From Bacillus sp. FJAT-29814 (GTDB lineage: Bacteria > Bacillota > Bacilli > Bacillales > Cytobacillaceae), in assembly GCF_001510715.1 (NCBI RefSeq), contig NZ_LMTJ01000001.1, forward strand, positions 356,471 to 420,470: a DNA stretch of 64,000 nucleotides, given 5' to 3'. Position 1 is the stretch's first letter. The number at the start of each line of letters is the position of its first letter. The translations under genes and the position numbers were made by a program. Shown in pieces: positions 49,832 through 59,398 of this stretch. The notes beneath the pieces are model-generated. The model did not search any database and was not told the origin of the DNA. It was given only the letters and a program-made list of their open reading frames with translations.

Positions 49832-51379
49832 GTGGAGTTAACGATAGGAAATTTGTTTTCTGCAAGTGCAGCAAAATATCCTGAGAAGATTGCCGTTATT
49901 TACAAGAATACAAGGTTTACTTATAGAGAGGTTGAAGAGCGTTCCAATAGAATTGCTAACGGATTACTGAAGATGGGCCTTAAAAAAGGAGACCGCTGCG
50001 CAATATTATTTTACAATCGAGCAGAATGGCTCGAAGTATACATTGGGATGGCCAAAGTAGGAATAATAGCTGTCCCTGTTAACTTTAGGTTTGTTGCTGC
50101 TGAAATAGAGTATGTGATTAATCATTCCAGACCTAAAGCCATGATTTACGAAGAGGTTTTTGAGGAAACGATTTCAGCTATAAAAGGAAAATTAGTCACA
50201 GTGAAAGATTACATTTGTCTTGGATCTAATCATGGAGATCTAGATTACATTCAATTATTAGAAGAATCTAATCCGAATCTGGAATACTCAGAAGATGTAA
50301 ATGAAACTGATCCATTCTTTTTCGGTTATACCTCAGGAACAACTGGCTTTCCAAAGGGAGCCGTTGTGGAGCATCGAAATTTAATAGTTCATCATTTGGC
50401 AGTTTCCAAAGAATTAGGTGGTTTAAACCAAAATGATAAAATGCTCCTTATTATGCCATTATTCCATTCGAATTCGACTTGGTTCCTTCAAATGATGGCA
50501 ATGATTGGAGGAACAGCTATCATCTACCAATCTACCGGATTCGAGCCAGAGGAAATTTTAAGCATCATTCATAATGAACAGGTAACGATCACTTCTGTGG
50601 TTCCGACTATGCTTACAATGATGCTGAACCTCCCAGATCGTATTAGGGAAAAATATAGCTTATCATCGTTAAGAGTTCTTTTATGCAGTTCTGCACCACT
50701 AATGACGAATACTAGGGAACGGACATTGGAACTATTTAGTGAGGCAAATTTATATGAGGGATACGGAGCGACTGAAACCGGCACCGTCAGTCTCTTACCT
50801 CCAAATGAAATGCATAAAAAATTAAGGTCTGTTGGAAGACCAATAATTGGCAAACAAGTACGTTTGCTCGATAACAACGGGAATGACGTTGATGTTGGGG
50901 AAATCGGTGAGATCTATGTTAAAGGCATTGGCACCTTATTAAAGGAATATTGGGAGCAACCGGAAGCAACAAAAGAAGCATTCCGAGGAGAATGGTTAAG
51001 CGTTGGTGATACGGCACGAATGGATAAAGAAGGATATCTTTATTTAGAAGATCGTAAGAAGGATATTATTATTAGCGGAGGTGAAAACGTTTATCCTACA
51101 GAAGTGGAAAATGTGATTGCTATTCATCCTTCAGTAGCCGAAGTGGCAGTAATTGGAGTTCCTGATGAACATTGGGGCGAACGGGTACATGCCGTTATTG
51201 AATTAAAAACGGGCTGCTCGTGTAGTGAAGCGGAGATCATTGATTTTTGCCGTGGAAAATTAGCTGGATACAAAAGACCTAGATCTGTCGACTTTATCGG
51301 CGCATTGGCAAAAAATGCAACCGGGAAAATCATTCGTCGAAAAATCCGAGACCCTTATTGGGAAAATGTAAAAAAATAG
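49832..51379 (+). CDS. Acyl-CoA synthetase (AMP-binding) 1
   Basis: 515 residues from a GTG start, AGGGAGG 7 bases upstream. The adenylate-forming signature is YTSGTTGFPKGAVVEH (about 168-183), then YGATETG, and the C-terminal VGDTARMDKEGYLY and DRKKDIIISGGENVYP (about 402-431). The final NATGKIIRR has the catalytic Lys. It activates a carboxylic acid to its CoA ester. A TRAP receptor gene follows 23 bp later, so import and activation are coupled. The overall resemblance to the ligase at 57836 indicates duplication. Confidence 0.88.
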   Translation: MELTIGNLFSASAAKYPEKIAVIYKNTRFTYREVEERSNRIANGLLKMGLKKGDRCAILFYNRAEWLEVYIGMAKVGIIAVPVNFRFVAAEIEYVINHSRPKAMIYEEVFEETISAIKGKLVTVKDYICLGSNHGDLDYIQLLEESNPNLEYSEDVNETDPFFFGYTSGTTGFPKGAVVEHRNLIVHHLAVSKELGGLNQNDKMLLIMPLFHSNSTWFLQMMAMIGGTAIIYQSTGFEPEEILSIIHNEQVTITSVVPTMLTMMLNLPDRIREKYSLSSLRVLLCSSAPLMTNTRERTLELFSEANLYEGYGATETGTVSLLPPNEMHKKLRSVGRPIIGKQVRLLDNNGNDVDVGEIGEIYVKGIGTLLKEYWEQPEATKEAFRGEWLSVGDTARMDKEGYLYLEDRKKDIIISGGENVYPTEVENVIAIHPSVAEVAVIGVPDEHWGERVHAVIELKTGCSCSEAEIIDFCRGKLAGYKRPRSVDFIGALAKNATGKIIRRKIRDPYWENVKK

Positions 51380-51402
51380 TTAGGAACAGGGAGGCAAAAT
51401 GG

Positions 51403-52467
51403 ATGGAGTTTAAATTAAAAAGAATTAAGCTTACAGGATTAATAGTCTTTTTGTTTCTTATTTCCACGTTAGCAGCGTGCAGCGGGGGTAAGGAAACGGG
51501 GGGATCAAGCAAATCTGGTGATACAGATAGTGGAAAATCAGGAAATTCCAAATCTATTACAATACGAATGGCGGGAGCCCAGGCACCTGAGAATCCGATG
51601 TATAAAGCTGCCATGTCATTTGTAGAAGAAGTCGGCAAGAATAGTAATGGAAAAATTAAAGGTGAGGCACATTTTGGTGGTGTACTTGGCGGGGAAAGGG
51701 AAACGGCAGAAGCGGTGCAACTTGGCAATATTGAAATGGGTTGGATCAGCGATATAGGTTTATCCACGGTTGTTCCTGAAATTGGTTTTGCCTTTTTGCC
51801 CTATTTAGTTACAAATTATGACGAATTGGAAACTAAATATTACAACGGTTGGATTGGAGAAGAAGTTACCAAACGACTAGCGGCTAAAAATCTGCAGGTT
51901 TTAGGATTTATGGATAATGATGCCAGATGGCTCTCCAATTCCGATAAGCCGATAAAAAATCCTGAGGATTTAAAAAATATGACTATTCGGGTTCCGGAAA
52001 TTCCTGAATTAGTGCAATTTTTCAAGGAGTTAGGAGCATTACCGACCAATATGGCCATAACAGAGGTTATTACAGCCCTGCAACAAGGAACGGTGGATGG
52101 CCAGGATAACGGAGCCATTTTGAATTATACGATGGGATTTTATGAATTCCAACCATATATGACAAATACCAATCATGTTTTTAGTGGTGGAGCAGTTGTA
52201 GTAAACAAGGAATGGTGGGATTCATTAAGTTCAGAAGATCAAAACATGATAGGAGAGTCCGTTAAAAAATGGGTTAAGGAAGGAAATAAGGGAATTAGGG
52301 AAAATGTTAAAAACTTTACTCAAAAAATGAAAGATTCTGGAGTGGAAATCACGGAACCAAGTGAGCAACTAAAAAAGGCAATGCAAAAAGCGGGTAGAAA
52401 AGTATGGGATAATCAGAAGAACTATGATCGTTACGGTGAAGAGGTTATGAAAAAAATCCTAGAGTAA
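51403..52467 (+). CDS. dctP: TRAP transporter substrate-binding lipoprotein DctP, system 1
   Basis: 354 residues. N-terminal signal peptide with the lipobox LAAC (Cys near residue 26) anchors it to the outside. The DctP domain shows the substrate-clamping Arg segment MTIRVPE and the hallmark ITALQQGTVDGQDNGA (about 223-238). TRAP receptors bind carboxylates. ATG 51403 follows GGGAGG by 8 bases; an upstream ATG at 51358 overlaps the ligase gene and lacks a ribosome site. Confidence 0.9.
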   Translation: MEFKLKRIKLTGLIVFLFLISTLAACSGGKETGGSSKSGDTDSGKSGNSKSITIRMAGAQAPENPMYKAAMSFVEEVGKNSNGKIKGEAHFGGVLGGERETAEAVQLGNIEMGWISDIGLSTVVPEIGFAFLPYLVTNYDELETKYYNGWIGEEVTKRLAAKNLQVLGFMDNDARWLSNSDKPIKNPEDLKNMTIRVPEIPELVQFFKELGALPTNMAITEVITALQQGTVDGQDNGAILNYTMGFYEFQPYMTNTNHVFSGGAVVVNKEWWDSLSSEDQNMIGESVKKWVKEGNKGIRENVKNFTQKMKDSGVEITEPSEQLKKAMQKAGRKVWDNQKNYDRYGEEVMKKILE

Positions 52468-52475
52468 TAGAACCA

Positions 52476-52504
52476 AGGAGGAAAAGGAATCCCCTTTTCC
52501 TCCT
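52476..52504 (+). promoter_or_regulatory. Perfect intercistronic hairpin between dctP and dctQ, system 1
   Basis: AGGAGGAAAAGG (52476-52487) pairs with CCTTTTCCTCCT (52493-52504) over 12 perfect bp. No T-run follows. It may shield the 3' end of the dctP message or partially terminate, giving more receptor than permease. Confidence 0.7.
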
Positions 52505-52531
52505 GCAAGATTAGTATAAGGAGGCATTCTT

Positions 52532-53080
52532 TTGGAAAACAATTCCGACGATCGTCTGCCTAAAAAAGCCTTTTGGGGTTCGATCCTATCAGAAAAAACT
52601 TCTGGTGTGATTAATTTTCTTAATTCAATTGTATTTTTAGGAATGCTCCTTTTAATGTTCGCCCAAGTTTTATCACGCTATGTCATTCACGAGCCTATAC
52701 CATGGTCTGAGGAGCTTATTCGTTATGCATTTATTATAACCACATATTTTGGCGCTGCAATAGCAGTACAAAAAGGAGTACATGTAGAAATTGATATTGT
52801 ACAAACACTTCTATCAAAGATGAAAAATGAAAACAAGAAAAAGAATTTGGAAAACATTATTAATCTTGTATCAAACTCTCTTTGTTTCCTTTTCGTTCTT
52901 TTTTTATGCTGGCTTTTGTCTGACTTAGTGATTAGAACTCAAGTAAGCGGGCAAGAATCACCCATATTAAAAATTCCAATGAGCATGATTTCTGGTGGAA
53001 TATTACTCTCCTTCATTATTATGGCCATTTATTATCTACTGAATATATTAGAGATTCTATATTCCTGGGGGAGGAGGTAA
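52532..53080 (+). CDS. dctQ: TRAP small permease DctQ, system 1
   Basis: 182 residues, TTG start with AAGGAGG 8 bases upstream. Four hydrophobic helices with the DctQ core SRYVIHEPIPWSEELIRYAF and a Lys-rich loop (KNENKKKN) between helices 2 and 3. It bridges to DctM and is needed for transport. Confidence 0.87.
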   Translation: MENNSDDRLPKKAFWGSILSEKTSGVINFLNSIVFLGMLLLMFAQVLSRYVIHEPIPWSEELIRYAFIITTYFGAAIAVQKGVHVEIDIVQTLLSKMKNENKKKNLENIINLVSNSLCFLFVLFLCWLLSDLVIRTQVSGQESPILKIPMSMISGGILLSFIIMAIYYLLNILEILYSWGRR

Positions 53081-53083
53081 TTT

Positions 53084-54379
53084 ATGGATATTCTTTTTCT
53101 TTTCATTGGGGTTTTCCTGCTTGCTGGTCTTATCAGAGTGCCAATTGCCTTCAGCATGGGGATTGCGGCTACCTTGGCCATTTTATATTCTGGAAATAAG
53201 CTAGGGCTAATCGCACCAGCCACCTTAAGTGCCTTAGACTCTTTTCCATACTTAGCAATCCCGGCTTTTGTATATGCGGGGGATTTAATGGCAAATGGAG
53301 GAATATCCAAAGCTTTAATTAATTTTATTCAAGAATTGATGGGAAAGGTCAGGGGCAGTCTGGCTATGGTAACCGTACTTGCGTCTGCAGTTTTCGGAGC
53401 AGTAACAGGTTCTGCAATGGCTACCGTTTCTGCAATCGGAAGCATAACGATTCCGGAAATGGTAAGGTACGGTTACAAACGTGAATATGCAACGGCACTT
53501 GTCAGTGCTTCCGGATTCATTGGTATATTGATTCCGCCAAGTGTCCCAGGAATAATGTACGCAATCAGTACTGGAACATCTATATCAGATGTTTGGTTGG
53601 CAACAGTTATACCAGGGTTGTTAATCGCTTTGGCTTATATATTGGTCATAGCCTTTAATAGAAAACATTTACCCGAAGTAAATAAAGAGTTTACGTTTTC
53701 TTTAAAGCGATTAAGTGCTGCAACTCCACGATTTCTTGTGGCAATATTAATGCCAATCATTATTTTTGCTGGTATATACGGTGGTATATTTACTCCGACC
53801 GAGGCTGGTGCAATAGTCGTAGTGTATGGGATTATTGCAGGTTGGGTCATTTTTAAATATGTTTTTAAGGAAAAAACATCAGGAAGTTTCTGGAAGGTAA
53901 CTAGCGATTCTGCCGTAAATAGTGCATCCATTTCAATATTAATCGTTTTTGCTGCCATTGCAGGAAAACTGATTACGTTGAGTGGTGTCGCAATCGAATT
54001 TGCTACTTTTATGACGTCTGTTTCAGATTCTCCCATTGTCTTTTTGTTAATTCTGACTGTTTTACTGTTATTTTTAGGTATGGTAATGGAAACGAACACA
54101 GTTATCTTGATCCTAGCCCCTTTAATCGCACCCGCTGCCAAAGCTTTTGGATTGGATTTGGTTCACATTGGTGCCATTATGGTTCTAAATTTGGGAATTG
54201 GGATGATTACTCCCCCGTTCGCTGCATGTTTATTTGTAGGATGCCGAATTGGAAATATTACCTTTGATCGAGTTTTAAAACCACTGCTTCCATTTCTATT
54301 AGTTACCATACCTGTTTTGCTGATCATCACTTTTTGGCCAGATGTATCCTTGTTTTTGCCTAAAGTGTTCTCAAAATAA
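53084..54379 (+). CDS. dctM: TRAP large permease DctM, system 1
   Basis: 431 residues, about 12 helices. Hallmarks of the ion-transporter-like subunit are DSFPYLAIPAFVYAGDLM and VFGAVTGSAMATVSAIGSI, with the re-entrant GMITPPFAACLFV near the C-terminus. It uses the sodium gradient to import the receptor-delivered carboxylate. GGAGGAGG lies just before the ATG. Confidence 0.9.
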   Translation: MDILFLFIGVFLLAGLIRVPIAFSMGIAATLAILYSGNKLGLIAPATLSALDSFPYLAIPAFVYAGDLMANGGISKALINFIQELMGKVRGSLAMVTVLASAVFGAVTGSAMATVSAIGSITIPEMVRYGYKREYATALVSASGFIGILIPPSVPGIMYAISTGTSISDVWLATVIPGLLIALAYILVIAFNRKHLPEVNKEFTFSLKRLSAATPRFLVAILMPIIIFAGIYGGIFTPTEAGAIVVVYGIIAGWVIFKYVFKEKTSGSFWKVTSDSAVNSASISILIVFAAIAGKLITLSGVAIEFATFMTSVSDSPIVFLLILTVLLLFLGMVMETNTVILILAPLIAPAAKAFGLDLVHIGAIMVLNLGIGMITPPFAACLFVGCRIGNITFDRVLKPLLPFLLVTIPVLLIITFWPDVSLFLPKVFSK

Positions 54380-54427
54380 GGAAATGTTTAAAGCGCTTAC
54401 AAGTTACGGTAAGGAGGTTTTTTGCTA

Positions 54428-54868
54428 GTGAGATTTGAGGAATTCACAGTAGGTGAGTCCTATAAAACTGAGCCAGTATATATATCAGAAGAGGAAATTA
54501 TGGAATTTGCAAACAAATATGACCCCCAATATTTACATCTTGATAAAAATGCTGCTGAAGCCGGCCCTTATGGAAAGATTATTGCCTCAGGTTATCATAC
54601 CCTTTTAGCTATTTGGCCAAAAATCGTCGGATTGAGTCTATTTGGAAGTGATGTCCTTGGTGGGCTAGGAATTGAACGTTTAAGGTGGAAGAGACCAGTG
54701 GTCCCTGATGATCAATTGATAGGGGAGCTTTCCATTAGTGGAAAGGAATTACTATCTGATGGTAAACGGGGGTTACTAACCTTTCATGTTTCTATTAAGA
54801 ATCAAAACGGTATGGAAGTATTGGTAATGGAGACAAATGGAATATTTAAGACAAATTTTATGGGGTGA
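54428..54868 (+). CDS. MaoC-like hot-dog dehydratase
   Basis: 146 residues, single MaoC hot-dog domain. FEEFTVGESYKTEP opens it and the hydratase-2 motif NKYDPQYLHLD (about residues 29-39) contains the catalytic Asp and His; GYHTLLAIW forms the central helix. It hydrates an enoyl-CoA to an (R)-3-hydroxyacyl-CoA. GTG 54428 is preferred to TTG 54422, which is only 4 bases from AGGAGG. In steroid degraders a MaoC protein acts just before the DUF35/Ltp aldolase, the pairing suggested here. Confidence 0.82.
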   Translation: MRFEEFTVGESYKTEPVYISEEEIMEFANKYDPQYLHLDKNAAEAGPYGKIIASGYHTLLAIWPKIVGLSLFGSDVLGGLGIERLRWKRPVVPDDQLIGELSISGKELLSDGKRGLLTFHVSIKNQNGMEVLVMETNGIFKTNFMG

Positions 54869-54873
54869 GTATT

Positions 54874-55941
54874 TTGAAAAAAAGAAAGTGGACATCAAAA
54901 TTAGTGATAATTTCCGTTTTGTTCGTATTGATATTGGCTGGTTGTTCAAATTCAAAGGAAACTACTTCAGGGGGAAAGGGATCTGGAAATGGAGGATCTG
55001 ACCAAAAAACCTATCATTTTAGATTGGGGCACATTTTTAGTGAAGACCATGCGGTAAATAAAGGAGCAAAGAAATTTGCAGAACTGCTGGCAGAAAAAAC
55101 CGATAACAGAGTAAAAATAGATATTTATCCGGCTTCGCAATTAGGGGGCGACCCCGCTCTTGGAGAAAGTTTGCAAAATGGTTCACTCGATATGGCTGTA
55201 TTAAACCAAGGGTCGATGTCGGGCTCCGATCCACGATTTGAGTTAGGAAATTTACCCTATTTAGTAGGTACCTATAAAGAAGCAGATCAAATTTTCTATG
55301 GGGATGGAGCAATTGCAAGTGAAGTAAGAAAATATCTGGTGGATAATGGGATTCACCCACTTGAGTTTTTTGAAAATGATTTTCGTGCGTTGACAAATAG
55401 TGAGCGCGCTATTACGAAAATTGAGGATATGAAAGGATTAAAGCTAAGAGTACCTCCAACCAAAATGTTAACAGCGTTTTTTAAAAATCTTGGATCATTG
55501 CCTACAGTAGTTGATATTTCTGAACTGTATACTGGTTTGCAACAGGGCACTGTAAACGGGCAAGACAATGGGGTGTTACTGACTTACGGAAATAAATATT
55601 ACGAAGTTCAAAAACATTTAACCTTATTAAATCACCTTTATACAACAGCTGGACTAGTTGTCAGTCAACAAGTTTGGGATACGTTGCCTTCGGACATTCA
55701 ACAGGCCATGCAGGAGGCAGCAGAAGAAGCAAGCCTGTATCAACGTGATTTAAACCGAGATAGTATTAATAAAGAAATTAAAGAAATGGAAAAAGCAGGA
55801 GTAAAAGTGACAGAATTGAAACCAGAGGAATTAGACCGTTTCAGGAAAGAAGGGCAAAAACTTTGGAAAGATTTCGAGCCAGTTTTCGGAAAAGATGTTT
55901 TGGATAAAGTTTTACAGGCTGTAGAAAAAGCACAGGAATAA
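54874..55941 (+). CDS. dctP: TRAP transporter substrate-binding lipoprotein DctP, system 2
   Basis: 355 residues from a TTG start (GGGGTGAG upstream). Lipobox LAGC near residue 22. The DctP domain has LKLRVPPTK and YTGLQQGTVNGQDNG, closely similar to system 1 (ITALQQGTVDGQDNGA), yet the two differ in the ligand-facing PTVVDISEL versus PTNMAITEV, so they may prefer different acids. The gene is separated from its dctQ by a perfect hairpin. Confidence 0.9.
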   Translation: MKKRKWTSKLVIISVLFVLILAGCSNSKETTSGGKGSGNGGSDQKTYHFRLGHIFSEDHAVNKGAKKFAELLAEKTDNRVKIDIYPASQLGGDPALGESLQNGSLDMAVLNQGSMSGSDPRFELGNLPYLVGTYKEADQIFYGDGAIASEVRKYLVDNGIHPLEFFENDFRALTNSERAITKIEDMKGLKLRVPPTKMLTAFFKNLGSLPTVVDISELYTGLQQGTVNGQDNGVLLTYGNKYYEVQKHLTLLNHLYTTAGLVVSQQVWDTLPSDIQQAMQEAAEEASLYQRDLNRDSINKEIKEMEKAGVKVTELKPEELDRFRKEGQKLWKDFEPVFGKDVLDKVLQAVEKAQE

Positions 55942-55952
55942 TGAATGAATGC

Positions 55953-55988
55953 TGGTTAACACATCCTAACTAATGGATGTGTTAACCA
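55953..55988 (+). promoter_or_regulatory. Perfect intercistronic hairpin between dctP and dctQ, system 2
   Basis: TGGTTAACACATCC (55953-55966) pairs with GGATGTGTTAACCA (55975-55988), 14 perfect bp and an 8-nt loop, with no T-run after it. It has the same place and likely role as the unrelated hairpin in system 1. Confidence 0.75.
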
Positions 55989-56031
55989 TAGACTTGCTAT
56001 TCATTTTAATAGTAAGGGAGAATGGTTAAAA

Positions 56032-56517
56032 ATGTTAAAAAAGTCTCTTAGATTTGCAGTCTGGTTACAGGAATATTTTTTGATTGTCTCGATTGTGATT
56101 ATGACGATTGCAGCAGCTTTGCAAGTCCTTTACCGTTACGTTTTTGAGTTGCCCCAATCAGGTTTTGAGGAAATTGCCCGTTATCTAATGGTTGCATCAA
56201 CATTTATTGGAGTTGGCTTAGCGGTAGAAAAAAAGGAACATATAAGATTGGATTTTCTGGAAACACTACTGGCGGGTCATCCAAGGGCAAATAAATGGAT
56301 TAATAATATCAATCATATTATTGTTGCTATTTTTAGTTTAATCATGACTTTTTTAGGATATCAGTTGTTTGTCTATTCTTTAAAAGCAAATCAACATTCC
56401 ATTGGAGCAAATCTTCCTTTGGCGTGGTTTAAAGCAACGGTGATGATTGGCTTTGCGCTATCCTTCATCCATTCAGTTGGTCATTTGGTGAATTCAATAA
56501 AGAAAACGGAAAAGTAG
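56032..56517 (+). CDS. dctQ: TRAP small permease DctQ, system 2
   Basis: 161 residues, four helices, core YRYVFELPQSGFEEIARYLMV. An out-of-frame ATG at 56022 ends quickly and is ignored; ATG 56032 is about 11 bases from AAGGGAG, a slightly long spacing. It pairs with the DctM that starts 9 bp after its stop. Confidence 0.87.
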   Translation: MLKKSLRFAVWLQEYFLIVSIVIMTIAAALQVLYRYVFELPQSGFEEIARYLMVASTFIGVGLAVEKKEHIRLDFLETLLAGHPRANKWINNINHIIVAIFSLIMTFLGYQLFVYSLKANQHSIGANLPLAWFKATVMIGFALSFIHSVGHLVNSIKKTEK

Positions 56518-56526
56518 GGGTCCATT

Positions 56527-57813
56527 ATGGTATTAACAATTGTATTGTCAGTTCTATTAGTATTGTTGGTCTTAGGAACTGCTGTTGGCTTTAGCTTTGG
56601 CATCGCTGGCACGATTGGTGTTTTTCTTTCTGGGATTAATAGTTCAACGATTGCTTCAATTGCGTTCCAATCACTTGATTCTTTTCCGTTAATGGCGATT
56701 CCATTTTTTATCTTAGCGGGAGACTTGATGAAAGAGGGTGGCCTATCAGAGCGCCTTATCCACTGGATTAATAGTTTTGTTGGAAAAATTCGTGGTGGCT
56801 TAGGCGTTGTAATGGTAGTTGCCTGTACTTTTTTTGGGGCTATTTCTGGTTCATCAGTTGCGACTGTTGCGGCAATTGGTTCTATCATGATTCCGATCAT
56901 GGAAAAATACGGTTATGAACGAAGGTACTCCAGTGCACTAGCCGCTGCATCCGGTTTTCTTGGTATATTAATTCCACCAAGTATTCCATTAATTATTTAT
57001 GGGATTACGGCTAATGTCTCAATTGGTGATCTATTTCTCTCTACTGTATTCCCTGGGTTATTATTAGCGATCTTCTATATCATCGTCAATTTCGTATTTT
57101 TTAAGAAATATCACACTGATCCTGCCAATAATGAAATGGATATCATGAGTTCAAATATGGGGAAATCCACAATATCTGCACTGCCAGCTATTATTCTCCC
57201 AATTATTATATTAGGAGGAATTTATGGTGGCGCCTTTACTCCTACTGAGGCAGCTGCTGTGGCGGTAATCTATTCTTTCGTTGTCGGATTTTTCATCTAT
57301 AGAGGTTTAAGCAAAAAAAATATAAAGAGGGTATTGCTTGACTCTGCACTAACATCTTCCGTTCTTTTAATATTAATGGCCCTGGTATCAGTACTTGGAA
57401 GATATTTAACATTAGAAAATGTACCGCTAACCATTTCTGGTTTCCTTACAGATGCATTTGATAACAAGTATATGTTCTTACTTGTAATCAATCTATTATT
57501 TTTATTAATTGGCATGTTCATGGAAACGAATACAGCCATTCTACTTTTTACACCACTGTTAATACCAGCTTTAAAGCAGCTTGGTATAGACCCCGTTCAC
57601 TTTGGCGCGATACTTGTACTAAATTTGGGGATTGGTTCGATAACCCCGCCCTTTGCCGCAAATTTATTTGTTGCAAACCGAATAAGTGGAGTTCCTGTAA
57701 CAAAAATGCTTGCTCCCTTATTGCCATTTCTTTTTCTCGCAGGGATTCCGGTACTTTTTATCGTAACTTATATTCCATGGTTATCCATGTGGCTACCTTC
57801 CCTTTTTAAATAA
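56527..57813 (+). CDS. dctM: TRAP large permease DctM, system 2
   Basis: 428 residues, about 12 helices. DSFPLMAIPFFILAGDLM, FFGAISGSSVATVAAIGS and GIGSITPPFAANLFV match system 1 closely, so the two TRAP sets are paralogues. AGGGGT precedes the ATG. It is followed by the second acyl-CoA ligase, so it again sits beside an activating enzyme. Confidence 0.9.
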   Translation: MVLTIVLSVLLVLLVLGTAVGFSFGIAGTIGVFLSGINSSTIASIAFQSLDSFPLMAIPFFILAGDLMKEGGLSERLIHWINSFVGKIRGGLGVVMVVACTFFGAISGSSVATVAAIGSIMIPIMEKYGYERRYSSALAAASGFLGILIPPSIPLIIYGITANVSIGDLFLSTVFPGLLLAIFYIIVNFVFFKKYHTDPANNEMDIMSSNMGKSTISALPAIILPIIILGGIYGGAFTPTEAAAVAVIYSFVVGFFIYRGLSKKNIKRVLLDSALTSSVLLILMALVSVLGRYLTLENVPLTISGFLTDAFDNKYMFLLVINLLFLLIGMFMETNTAILLFTPLLIPALKQLGIDPVHFGAILVLNLGIGSITPPFAANLFVANRISGVPVTKMLAPLLPFLFLAGIPVLFIVTYIPWLSMWLPSLFK

Positions 57814-57835
57814 TTTCAAGTTGAAAGGAGTTTAT

Positions 57836-59383
57836 ATGACAATGGCGGAATTAACGATTGGAGATGCTTTTGTTCGTAGTGTAAACAATTATCCTAGTAA
57901 AACAGCTTTAATTTTTGAATCTCGTAGGTTGACTTATTCCGAACTAAATCAACGGGTAAACCAATTAGCAAATGGTTTGTTGGCACTCGGATATCAAAAA
58001 GGAGATAAGCTATCAGTTTTGCTTCACAATGGCATTGAGATCACGGAGGTAGTATTAGCATGTGCAAAAACCGGAATTATTGCAGTTCCGATTTCGACAC
58101 GGTTTAAGGAAAGCGAGGTCCAATATATTATTGAACAATCTGACTCCCGAGGGATCATTTTTGAAGATGAGTTTCTTCCAATTATGGAGAGTCTTTATCA
58201 TAATGTTCAGTTAAAAGAATATATCAGGGTGGGATATGGAAGTTCGGAAAAGGATTTGTATAAAAATTATGAAGAGTTCCTCCATACTCAACCCCTTGCA
58301 GAACCAAATATAGATATCCATGAAACAGACACGTGGTATATCGGGTATACATCCGGTACAACGGGATTTCCAAAAGGGGCTATTATCAGCCATAGGACCA
58401 GGGTCCTTCATATTCTTTATAAAATTATAGAGTACGGTTTAAGTGATGAAGATGTACAAATGTTAGTCATGCCCCAATTTCATTCAAATGGACTCACTTA
58501 TGGGGTATTAGGGTTAGTACTGGGAAACACGGTATTCATAATGAAGCAGTTTGATGCAGAAAAAGTTCTCGTGTCTATTGAAAGAGAAGGACTAACCTAT
58601 TCTTCGATGGTTCCGACGATGTACAACATGATTTTAAATCTGCCGAATGAGATTAAATCGATTTATGATGTTAGTTCTATGCGCGTTTTAATCTCCTCTT
58701 CTTCTCCTTTGCTTACTGTTACAAAAGAAGGGATCTTAGGTTATTTTCACAGCTCTAAACTTTTTGAGTTTTATGGTTCTGCAGAGGCTGGGATTGCTAC
58801 AGTTCTGAAACCGCAAGACCAATACCGGAAGATTAGAAGTGTTGGAAAACCGATGTTTGGGATTAAAGTTAAGTTGTTGGATGATGCGGGCAATGAAGTA
58901 CCTCAAGGTGAAGTTGGTGAATTATATTCTTTCGGACCAGTAACAGATGGTTATTATAAAATGCCAGATAAAACGGAAGAAAGTTTTAGGAATGGTTGGT
59001 TTTCAGCAGGAGATCTAGCAAGGGTGGATGATGAGGGATATTTTTATATAGTTGACAGGAAAAAAGATATGATCATCAGCGGTGGAGAAAATATTTATCC
59101 AGTTGAAATAGAAGAAGTGTTATCTAAACATCCTTCCGTTCAAGAGGTGGCAGTAATTGGTATACCAAATAACATTTGGGGAGAACAGGTGCACGCCTTA
59201 ATCGTCTGCCGTGATTGTATTACAGAAGAAGAAATAATTGATTTCTGTCGGGATAAAATGGCAGGTTTTAAACGACCGCGTTCTGTAGAATTTGTTCAGA
59301 GTTTACCTAAAAGTCCTACAGGAAAAATACTGAAACGAATTATTCGTGAAAAGTATTGGGAAGGGAAAGAAGCGAAAATATAG
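57836..59383 (+). CDS. Acyl-CoA synthetase (AMP-binding) 2
   Basis: 515 residues. YTSGTTGFPKGAIISH, YGSAEAG, AGDLARVDDEGYFY, DRKKDMIISGGENIYP and SPTGKILKR are all in place. ATG 57836 is 5 bases from AAAGGAG; ATG 57842 is the alternative. It is the same size and close in sequence to ligase 1, but the acid-binding region (QFHSNGLTYGVLG versus LFHSNSTWFLQMM) differs, so the substrates may differ. Confidence 0.88.
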   Translation: MTMAELTIGDAFVRSVNNYPSKTALIFESRRLTYSELNQRVNQLANGLLALGYQKGDKLSVLLHNGIEITEVVLACAKTGIIAVPISTRFKESEVQYIIEQSDSRGIIFEDEFLPIMESLYHNVQLKEYIRVGYGSSEKDLYKNYEEFLHTQPLAEPNIDIHETDTWYIGYTSGTTGFPKGAIISHRTRVLHILYKIIEYGLSDEDVQMLVMPQFHSNGLTYGVLGLVLGNTVFIMKQFDAEKVLVSIEREGLTYSSMVPTMYNMILNLPNEIKSIYDVSSMRVLISSSSPLLTVTKEGILGYFHSSKLFEFYGSAEAGIATVLKPQDQYRKIRSVGKPMFGIKVKLLDDAGNEVPQGEVGELYSFGPVTDGYYKMPDKTEESFRNGWFSAGDLARVDDEGYFYIVDRKKDMIISGGENIYPVEIEEVLSKHPSVQEVAVIGIPNNIWGEQVHALIVCRDCITEEEIIDFCRDKMAGFKRPRSVEFVQSLPKSPTGKILKRIIREKYWEGKEAKI

Positions 59384-59398
59384 TTTGGAGGGAATAAA

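Noticed and set aside
53635..54141. Minus-strand open frame of 168 codons
   Set aside because: Fully inside dctM of TRAP system 1, antisense, with low-complexity composition typical of shadows of membrane-protein genes.
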